Shown: positions 58,279 to 64,000 of the stretch, in pieces
Layout: each line of letters begins with the position of its first letter
How positions within the stretch are numbered: the stretch's first letter is position 1
DNA from: Mesorhizobium sp. M1C.F.Ca.ET.210.01.1.1
GTDB lineage: Bacteria; Pseudomonadota; Alphaproteobacteria; Rhizobiales; Rhizobiaceae
Assembly (NCBI RefSeq): GCF_004791585.1
Contig: NZ_SRUU01000003.1
Location: forward strand, 248,690-312,689
Length of the DNA stretch: 64,000 bases
Direction of reading: 5' to 3'
Made by a program: the position numbers and the translations under genes
Notes under the pieces: model-generated
The model's database searches: none
The model's input: only the letters and a program-made list of their open reading frames with translations
What the model was told of the DNA's origin: nothing

Positions 58279-59682
58279 TCAGCACTCAACCACGTTGACA
58301 GCCAGCCCGCCGAGGCTGGTTTCCTTGTACTTCTCGTTCATGTCGAGGCCGGTCTGGCGCATGGTCTCGATCGCGGCGTCGAGCGGCACGAAATGCGTGC
58401 CGTCGCCCTTGATGGCCAAAGAGGCGGCGGTCACCGCCTTGACCGCGCCAAGCGCATTGCGCTCTATGCAAGGCACCTGCACGAGACCGCCGACGGGATC
58501 GCAGGTCATGCCGAGGTGATGCTCGAGCGCGATCTCGGCGGCATTCTCGACCTGCTCTGGCGTGCCGCCCATGACGGCGCAAAGGCCGGCGGCAGCCATC
58601 GCCGAGGCGGACCCCACCTCGCCCTGGCAGCCGACCTCGGCGCCCGAGATCGAGGCGTTGGACTTGATGATGCCGCCGACGGCGGCGGCCGTGAGCAGGA
58701 AGTCGCGGATGCTCGGCTGGTCGGCCTCGGGATGGAAATGCAGCCAGTAGCGCAGCACCGCCGGCAGCGTGCCCGCGGCGCCGTTGGTCGGCGCGGTCAC
58801 CACGCGCCCGCCGGCGGCGTTCTCCTCGTTGACCGCCATTGCGTAGATCGACAGCCAGTCGTTGGCGAGCAAGGGATTGGGACGGTTCTGCTGCCACTGC
58901 TCCTGCAGCTTGTCGTGTAGCTGGCGTGCGCGCCGGCGCACCTTCAGCCCACCCGGCATGACGCCGTCCTGCGACAGGCCGCGATCGATGCAGCCCTTCA
59001 TCGCGCTCCAGATCGCGTCGAGGCCGGCGTCGAGTTCCTCGCGCGACATGTGCTTTTCCTCGTTGACGCGCTTCATCTCGGCGATGGAAAGCCCGCTCTT
59101 GGCCGCCATCGCCAGCATCTCGAGCGCATTCTTGAAGGGGTAGGGTACCTTCTTGCCTTCGGTCGTTACCGAGCCCTTGGCCTTCAGGCGCTGCAGTTCT
59201 TCCTCGGAGACGACGAAGCCGCCGCCGATCGAATAATAGATGCGCTTGAGCAGCAGCCGGTCGGACGCGTCATAGGCATAGAACGCCATGCCGTTGGCAT
59301 GGCCGGTCAGCGGCGTCTTGCGGTCGAGCACCAGGTCCTTGGCCGGATCGAAGCGATAGGACGGGTGGCCGGGCGGCGAGATCCGTTTCTCCGCGCCGAT
59401 GCGAGCAACGATGCCGTCCGCCTCGTCCGGGTCGACAGTCTGCGGCGTCTCACCGGCCAGTCCGAGGACAACGGCGCGGTCCGAGCCATGGCCGATGCCG
59501 GTATAGGCAAGCGAGCCGTGCAGGCTGGCGCCGATGCGATCGACCTTGACGCCGGCCGGACGCGGCCAGTCGCCGGCCAGGACCTCGTCCAGGAAGCGGC
59601 GCGCCGCCGTCATCGGCCCCATCGTATGCGAGCTCGATGGGCCAATGCCGATCTTGAACAGGTCGAAAACCGAAAGGAACAC
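58279..59682 (-). CDS. sdaA: L-serine ammonia-lyase (iron-sulfur type)
   Basis: Deaminates L-serine to pyruvate with a [4Fe-4S] cluster. The 467-residue single-chain protein has the N-terminal SDH beta domain ([16 protein letters not shown]) and the C-terminal alpha domain; the cysteines of [13 protein letters not shown] and [17 protein letters not shown] are in the positions of cluster ligands. Single-chain form as in E. coli SdaA. No regulator is adjacent. Divergent from the DUF599 gene across 175 bases. Confidence 0.95.
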   Translation of the reverse strand: MFLSVFDLFKIGIGPSSSHTMGPMTAARRFLDEVLAGDWPRPAGVKVDRIGASLHGSLAYTGIGHGSDRAVVLGLAGETPQTVDPDEADGIVARIGAEKRISPPGHPSYRFDPAKDLVLDRKTPLTGHANGMAFYAYDASDRLLLKRIYYSIGGGFVVSEEELQRLKAKGSVTTEGKKVPYPFKNALEMLAMAAKSGLSIAEMKRVNEEKHMSREELDAGLDAIWSAMKGCIDRGLSQDGVMPGGLKVRRRARQLHDKLQEQWQQNRPNPLLANDWLSIYAMAVNEENAAGGRVVTAPTNGAAGTLPAVLRYWLHFHPEADQPSIRDFLLTAAAVGGIIKSNASISGAEVGCQGEVGSASAMAAAGLCAVMGGTPEQVENAAEIALEHHLGMTCDPVGGLVQVPCIERNALGAVKAVTAASLAIKGDGTHFVPLDAAIETMRQTGLDMNEKYKETSLGGLAVNVVEC

Positions 59683-59857
59683 GCGCCGTTGTCTCCTGAA
59701 GGCAGCTCAAGACTCACATATAGGAATTCCTGGGATTTTTCCGCTGTTTTGCGTGCCGCGGCTCGGCGTCCGCCGACCTTGTTTGCTCCGGCAGCGACAT
59801 GGCCAGGTGCTTGTTTCAGTCATCGAAGCGCCGGCGCGGCCTGTGGTAGAAGATTGC

Positions 59858-60577
59858 ATGGGCGATTCCATACATCTTTCGGCCGCCGATCTGGCGTCGC
59901 TGGCCTTCTTCCTGGTCGTCTGGGTGCTGCACACGCTGGCCTCGGACGGCAAGCTCGTCAGCCGCGTGTCGCTGACGACTGCAATGAACGCCCAGCGCGA
60001 GGCCTGGATGCGCAACATGGCCGAGCGCGAGGTGCGCATCGTCGACACAGCCATCATGACTGGCCTGCAGCAAGGCACTGCCTTCTTTGCCTCGAGCTCG
60101 CTGATCGCGCTCGGCGGCTGCTTCGCCCTGCTCGGCGCATCCGACCGCGTGCTCCAGGTGCTGGCCGACCTGCCTTTCGGCGCCGCCTCGTCACGCGAGG
60201 CCTTCCAGACCAAGGTGTTCGGCCTTGTGCTGATCCTGGCCTTCGCCTTCTTCAAGTTCGGCTGGGCCTACCGGCTGTTCAACTACTGCTCGATCCTGAT
60301 CGGGGCGGTGCCGATCCCGCATGGCGCGGCCTCGCGCAATCCAATCAGCGAAACGGCGGTTTGGCGCGCGACGCGCATGAACGTGCTTGCCGGCAAGCAC
60401 TTCAACTCCGGCCTGCGCGCCGTCTTCTTCTCGATCGGCTATCTCGGCTGGTTCGTCGACCCGGTCGTGTTCGTGCTCTCGACGCTTGTGCTGCTGGCGG
60501 TGCTGGTGCGCCGCCAGTTCTTCTCGCACGCCCGTCAGGCAGTGCTCGGTCAGCCGCCCGGCGCCGGGAAAGGCTGA
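59858..60577 (+). CDS. DUF599 family membrane protein
   Basis: A 239-residue inner-membrane protein of DUF599, function unknown. Hydrophobic helices lie at about 10-26, 70-95, 125-145 and 185-220; conserved blocks include MNAQREAWMRNMAEREVRIVDT, FKFGWAYRLFNYCSILIGA and FNSGLRAVFFSIGYLGWF. Start at the ATG 59858; the frame is open far upstream over the sdaA start. The 3' end overlaps the convergent YdcF gene by 28 bases. Confidence 0.88.
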   Translation: MGDSIHLSAADLASLAFFLVVWVLHTLASDGKLVSRVSLTTAMNAQREAWMRNMAEREVRIVDTAIMTGLQQGTAFFASSSLIALGGCFALLGASDRVLQVLADLPFGAASSREAFQTKVFGLVLILAFAFFKFGWAYRLFNYCSILIGAVPIPHGAASRNPISETAVWRATRMNVLAGKHFNSGLRAVFFSIGYLGWFVDPVVFVLSTLVLLAVLVRRQFFSHARQAVLGQPPGAGKG

Positions 60578-61347
60578 TCGATCCGGCCGGAAAGCCAATA
60601 GGCGAAAAGCCCGATCCACTCGCGGACTGCCGTTGTGGTCGCCTGCAGCGCGTCGGCCGGGTTGTCGCGGTAAAGGCCGATGCCTTCGCGGCCAGAGGTT
60701 CGGTAGTCGACCGGCCAGGGAACGGTCGAAAAACCTGCCTTATCGAACAGCGCCTTGGCGCGCGGCATGTGGAAAGCCGACGTCACCAGCAGCCAGGTCT
60801 CGCCCGGCTTCGGCTCCACGAGCCGGCGGGAAAAGACGGCATTCTCATAGGTGTTGCGGGACTTGTTCTCGAGGATCAGGCGATCGGGCGCGACGCCAAG
60901 GGCGCCTAGCAGTCGCGGCGCGGTGTCGGCATCGCCCTCGCCGTCGAGGAAAAGCTCACCATTCCCGCCTGAGACGACCACTTTCACCTGTGGGAAACGC
61001 CTCGCGAGGATCGCGGTCTCCACCATGCGGTCGCCGCCGCTGTTCAATTCGTAGCCGCCGCGGGCGAGATTGATGGCGCCCTCGAAGCCGCCGCCGAGCA
61101 CGACGATGCCGTCGACTTTCTCCGGCAGCGCGGGCTTTGGAAAGCGTTCTTCCAGCGGCGTCAGCATCATTGCGCCGACCGAGGTCCAGGCCGACAGCGC
61201 AAGTATCAGGAAGGCGAGCACGCTGCCGGTGGCAGCCAGTCGCCGGCGACCGAAAAGCGCCGCCAGCAGACCGGCAAGCAAAAGAAAAATCGCCAGGTTG
61301 AGCGGCTGGACGAAAAACCAGAGGATCTTGGAAAGATAGTAGAACAT
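60550..61347 (-). CDS. YdcF family (DUF218) membrane protein
   Basis: A 265-residue protein with two N-terminal transmembrane helices (about 12-32 and 38-60) and a DUF218 domain (about 78-245): VDGIVVLGGGFEGA, VVVSGGNGELFLDG, LENKSRNTYENAVFSR and WLLVTSAFHMPRA. The ElyC/SanA/YdcF group affects envelope and peptidoglycan or antibiotic tolerance in E. coli; the biochemical role is unknown. Minus strand, 29 bases downstream-to-stop from the next gene gatA's end (gap 61348-61376). Confidence 0.9.
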   Translation of the reverse strand: MFYYLSKILWFFVQPLNLAIFLLLAGLLAALFGRRRLAATGSVLAFLILALSAWTSVGAMMLTPLEERFPKPALPEKVDGIVVLGGGFEGAINLARGGYELNSGGDRMVETAILARRFPQVKVVVSGGNGELFLDGEGDADTAPRLLGALGVAPDRLILENKSRNTYENAVFSRRLVEPKPGETWLLVTSAFHMPRAKALFDKAGFSTVPWPVDYRTSGREGIGLYRDNPADALQATTTAVREWIGLFAYWLSGRIDQPFPAPGG

Positions 61348-61376
61348 CGCTCACCCCTTTCAGAAGAGGGACGACG

Positions 61377-62942
61377 CTACCACCACTTTTCCGGCTGAAA
61401 TTTGCCCGCTGCCTGTTCGATGACATGCGCGGTCTGGAACAGCGTTTCCTCGTCGAACGGCCGGCCGATGAGCTGCAGGCCGAGCGGCAGGCCCTTGCCG
61501 TCGAGACCGGCGGGCACCGAAATGCCCGGCAGGCCGGCCATGTTCACCGTCACCGTGAAGATGTCGTTGAGGTACATTTTCACCGGATCGGAATTCATGT
61601 CCTCGTCCGCTACGCCGAAAGCGGCCGACGGCGTTGCCGGGGTCAGGATGACGTCGACGCCCGCGGCAAAGACGTTCTCGAAGTCGCGCTTGATCAACGT
61701 GCGCACCTTCTGCGCCTGCAGGTAGTAGGCATCATAATAGCCTGCCGACAGCACATAGGTGCCGATCATGATGCGACGCTTGACCTCGCGGCCGAAGCCG
61801 GCGGCGCGCGTCTTCTCATACATCTCGACAATGTCCTTGCCTGGCACGCGCAGGCCGTAGCGGACGCCGTCATAGCGCGCGAGGTTGGACGAGGCCTCGG
61901 CCGGCGCCACGATGTAATAGGCCGGCAACGCGTATTTGGTGTGCGGCAGCGATATGTCGACGATCTCGGCGCCGGCGTCCTTCAGCCAGGCAATGCCCTT
62001 CTGCCAGAGCGCTTCGATGTCCTCCGGCATGCCGTCGACGCGGTACTCCTTCGGAATGCCGACCTTCATGCCCTTGATCGGCTTGCCGATCACCGCTTCG
62101 TAATCCGGCACCGGCCGGTCGACCGAGGTCGTGTCCTTCGGGTCGGAGGAGGCCATCGACTTCAAAAGGATCGCGGCGTCGCGCACGTCGCGCGCGATCG
62201 GCCCGGCCTGATCGAGCGACGAGGCGAAGGCGACCACGCCCCAGCGCGAGCAGCGGCCATAGGTCGGCTTGATGCCGACCGTGCCGGTGAAGGCCGCGGG
62301 CTGGCGGATCGAGCCGCCGGTATCGGTGGCGGTGGCCCCGGCGCAGAGGAAGGCGGCGACGGCCGAAGCCGATCCGCCCGACGAGCCGCCCGGCACCAAC
62401 TGGGCATTGTCCAAAGTGCGCGCGGTCTTCGTACCGCCGGCCGAGACGAAGCCGCCGTCACCCTGATGCGTCGTCGGCATCACCACAGTGTCGAGGCGCG
62501 AACGCCGCCACGGGTTGATGACCGGGCCGTAATAGGAGGTCTCGTTGGAGGAGCCCATGGCGAACTCGTCCATGTTGAGCTTGCCGAGCATGACGGCCCC
62601 GTCGGCCCACAGATTGGCCGTGACGGTCGATTCGTAGCGCGGCTTGAAGTCGTCCAGCACGTGGCTGCAGGCCTGGGTGTGGACGCCTTCGGTGGCGAAC
62701 AGGTCCTTGATGCCGAGCGGAATGCCTTCCAGCGCCCCGCCCTCGCCCTTCCCGAGCCTGGCATCCGACGCCTTGGCCATCTCGCGCGCCTTGTCGGCGG
62801 TCACCGCGACATAGGCATTGAGCACAGGATTGGCGCTCTCGATCGCCGAGAGATAGGCTTCCGTGATCTCGGCAGCGGAAATCTCCTTGCCGCGCAGCTT
62901 GGCGCGGGCCTCGGAAATGGTGAGATGTGTGAGGTCGCTCAT
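61377..62942 (-). CDS. gatA: Asp-tRNA(Asn)/Glu-tRNA(Gln) amidotransferase subunit A
   Basis: Amidase that releases ammonia from glutamine for transamidation of mischarged Glu-tRNA(Gln) or Asp-tRNA(Asn). The 521-residue protein has the amidase-signature triad: Lys in [10 protein letters not shown] (about 79), Ser in [11 protein letters not shown] and Ser in PGGSSGGSA (near residues 187-191). Compared with canonical GatA there is an insert of about 30 residues (about 148-178) between NPWRR and LVPGGSS. Start at the ATG 62942, sharing one base with the GNAT stop. gatB is not in the window. Confidence 0.96.
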   Translation of the reverse strand: MSDLTHLTISEARAKLRGKEISAAEITEAYLSAIESANPVLNAYVAVTADKAREMAKASDARLGKGEGGALEGIPLGIKDLFATEGVHTQACSHVLDDFKPRYESTVTANLWADGAVMLGKLNMDEFAMGSSNETSYYGPVINPWRRSRLDTVVMPTTHQGDGGFVSAGGTKTARTLDNAQLVPGGSSGGSASAVAAFLCAGATATDTGGSIRQPAAFTGTVGIKPTYGRCSRWGVVAFASSLDQAGPIARDVRDAAILLKSMASSDPKDTTSVDRPVPDYEAVIGKPIKGMKVGIPKEYRVDGMPEDIEALWQKGIAWLKDAGAEIVDISLPHTKYALPAYYIVAPAEASSNLARYDGVRYGLRVPGKDIVEMYEKTRAAGFGREVKRRIMIGTYVLSAGYYDAYYLQAQKVRTLIKRDFENVFAAGVDVILTPATPSAAFGVADEDMNSDPVKMYLNDIFTVTVNMAGLPGISVPAGLDGKGLPLGLQLIGRPFDEETLFQTAHVIEQAAGKFQPEKWW

Positions 62943-63400
62943 CAGGCAAGGCTCTTTTCGTAAAACACCGACCATTCGGAGTCGGGATAATCCAGCACCG
63001 GTCCGCAACGCGAAAAACCGGCGCGCTCATAGACGGCCCAGGCGGCGGGATGGCGGTCGCCGGTCTCCAGAACCAGCCGTTTCAGCCCTTCCTGCCGCGC
63101 CAATGACTCAACCCGCGCGACGATTTGCGCGCCGATCTTCCGGCCGCGATGCGAAGGCCGCGTGTACATGCGCTTGACCTCGCCGGTCGCCTCGCCATGG
63201 CGCCTCAGCGCGCCGCAGCCGACGGCAATGCCATCGTCGCGGGCGATGAACACGGTCGTGTCCTGGCCGGCCATCTGCTCGACGGTCAGGTGATAGCAAT
63301 GTTCCGGCGGCGTCAGCTCGAGCAGCGCGGCGTTGAGCTCCGCGACCAGCGCGCGCACATCGTCCTGCAAGGGCGTCTCGACGGCGATCTCGACGGCCAT
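62942..63400 (-). CDS. GNAT family N-acetyltransferase
   Basis: A 152-residue acetyltransferase-fold protein: [39 protein letters not shown] (acetyl-CoA loop in RGRKIGAQ), [24 protein letters not shown]. Substrate unknown. It sits between gatC and gatA, 6 bases from gatC and overlapping gatA by one base, so it is probably part of that transcript. Could be a small-molecule or protein acetyltransferase; nothing visible links it to tRNA amidation. Confidence 0.88.
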   Translation of the reverse strand: MAVEIAVETPLQDDVRALVAELNAALLELTPPEHCYHLTVEQMAGQDTTVFIARDDGIAVGCGALRRHGEATGEVKRMYTRPSHRGRKIGAQIVARVESLARQEGLKRLVLETGDRHPAAWAVYERAGFSRCGPVLDYPDSEWSVFYEKSLA

Positions 63401-63406
63401 TCTGGC

Positions 63407-63694
63407 CTACTCCACGACCTTGGGAACGAGGAAGAAGTTTTCTTCCGTTGCCGGCGCGTTGGCGACGATATCGGCCGCCTTGCTGCCGTCGGTGACGACA
63501 TCCTGGCGCTCCTTCATCTCCATCGGCGTGACCGAGGTCATCGGCTCGACGCCCGAGACGTCGACCTCGTTCAGTTGCTCGACGAAGCCGAGGATGGTGT
63601 TCAGCTCGCCGGTCATGCGTTCGGCATCCTCCTCGCTCACCGCAATGCGGGCAAGGTGCGCGACGCGCTTCACGGTCTGAAGATCAACGGACAT
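63407..63694 (-). CDS. gatC: Asp-tRNA(Asn)/Glu-tRNA(Gln) amidotransferase subunit C
   Basis: Small stabilising subunit of GatCAB. The 95-residue product matches the family: [19 protein letters not shown] at the N-terminus, [21 protein letters not shown] in the middle and [11 protein letters not shown] at the end. Start at the ATG 63694; the frame is open to 63760. The operon order is gatC, GNAT, gatA. A promoter candidate lies about 29 bases upstream. Confidence 0.95.
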   Translation of the reverse strand: MSVDLQTVKRVAHLARIAVSEEDAERMTGELNTILGFVEQLNEVDVSGVEPMTSVTPMEMKERQDVVTDGSKAADIVANAPATEENFFLVPKVVE

Positions 63695-63722
63695 GTCTAT
63701 CGCCTCGGGAAAACCAGTGCGG

Positions 63723-63751
63723 CTATAGCGGCGCGGCGCTTGCGGCGCAAC
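63723..63751 (-). promoter_or_regulatory. Promoter candidate for gatC-GNAT-gatA
   Basis: Minus-strand -35 GTTGCG (63746-63751), 17-base spacer, -10 CTATAG (63723-63728), about 29 bases from the gatC ATG. Fits the alphaproteobacterial housekeeping pattern but the region is GC-rich, so the match is moderate. Confidence 0.4.
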
Positions 63752-63836
63752 ATCGATCATGCCGGCCGATCGGCCTGCGGGTGCTTCGAGCGCCGCCTAA
63801 AGGCAGCGCAACCCCGTCGCAGAGGAGCGAAACGCC

Positions 63837-64000
63837 TTAGATCGTGATCGCTTTGCCGATCTCCGGTAGCGCCACCTTGACGCCCGACCCTTCCATGCCG
63901 GCCACGAATTTGTCGGCGGTCTGGTCGATGATCGGGAAGGTGCCGAAATGGCATGGAACGACCGTATCGAAGCTGAAAAAGCGAAGGCAGGCAAGGGCCG
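63837..64000 (-). CDS. Metal-dependent hydrolase (UPF0173, beta-lactamase fold), C-terminal fragment
   Basis: Only the last 54 codons are in the window. The visible peptide, containing [19 protein letters not shown] and ending EIGKAITI, matches the C-terminus of the UPF0173 metal-dependent hydrolase family of metallo-beta-lactamase fold. The histidine of PCHFGTFP is a late metal ligand in the family. The gene continues past the right end and is divergent neither from nor within the gatC operon: it reads in the same direction, upstream of gatC by about 140 bases. Confidence 0.75.
   Translation of the reverse strand, partial: ALACLRFFSFDTVVPCHFGTFPIIDQTADKFVAGMEGSGVKVALPEIGKAITI

Overview
The window is a stretch of chromosome from a high-GC alphaproteobacterium of the order Hyphomicrobiales (Rhizobiales), most likely Mesorhizobium or a close relative. 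The evidence is gene content and order: a DUF982 gene, EipB (DUF1849), LpxI in place of LpxH, a small phasin, DUF1489, lexA tail-to-tail with comEC beside gltX and gltA, and rhizobial palindromic intergenic repeats. No rRNA, tRNA, CRISPR array, insertion sequence or prophage was recognised. Almost all of it is ordinary core genome.

Layout. 1-1.1 kb: the end of a retropepsin-like protease gene and dusA. 1.1-7.8 kb: the one clearly accessory block, a type I secretion operon with a 931-residue DUF5801/T1SS-143-type substrate, an ABC exporter and a membrane fusion protein. The substrate gene is bracketed by two perfect GC-rich stem-loops. 7.9-10.6 kb: DUF982, an NCS1 nucleobase transporter and DUF1697. 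10.6-15.2 kb (minus strand): pyrG, an L,D-transpeptidase, secG and tpiA. 15.4-21.6 kb (plus): ppiD-like, trpD, trpC, moaC, moeA and lexA, with a LexA operator before lexA. 21.6-27.1 kb: comEC (minus), then gltX and gltA (plus).

27.1-43.1 kb is the conserved translation and envelope cluster on the minus strand: rpsB, tsf, (insert), pyrH, frr, uppS, cdsA, rseP, bamA, lpxD, fabZ, lpxA, lpxI, lpxB. It links translation and UMP supply to undecaprenyl and CDP-diglyceride synthesis, envelope stress proteolysis, outer-membrane protein assembly and lipid A synthesis. A three-gene insert (aldo/keto reductase, SnoaL-like protein, divergent LysR regulator) separates tsf from pyrH.

43.3-51.7 kb is a mixed block: LysE-type exporter, DUF4031, acyltransferase-like protein, eipB, RidA-like protein, glycerophosphodiesterase, FemAB-like protein, HIT protein, PAP2 protein and a chloramphenicol-phosphotransferase-like protein. 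51.8-55.2 kb carries clpS, clpA and a phasin gene whose promoter has tandem palindromic operators. 55.4-64 kb carries a D-Ala-D-Ala carboxypeptidase with a SPOR domain, a J-domain-like protein without HPD, DUF1489, sdaA, DUF599, YdcF, gatC-GNAT-gatA and the end of a metal-dependent hydrolase gene.

The best leads are the stem-loops around the secretion substrate, a heptamer palindromic repeat found twice between convergent genes where it supplies the last codons of the minus-strand gene, the phasin operators, the HPD-less J-like protein, and a PAP2 frame that runs 227 bp antisense into its neighbour. Starts were chosen from family length, start codon and Shine-Dalgarno context. Promoters were found by eye and not computed.
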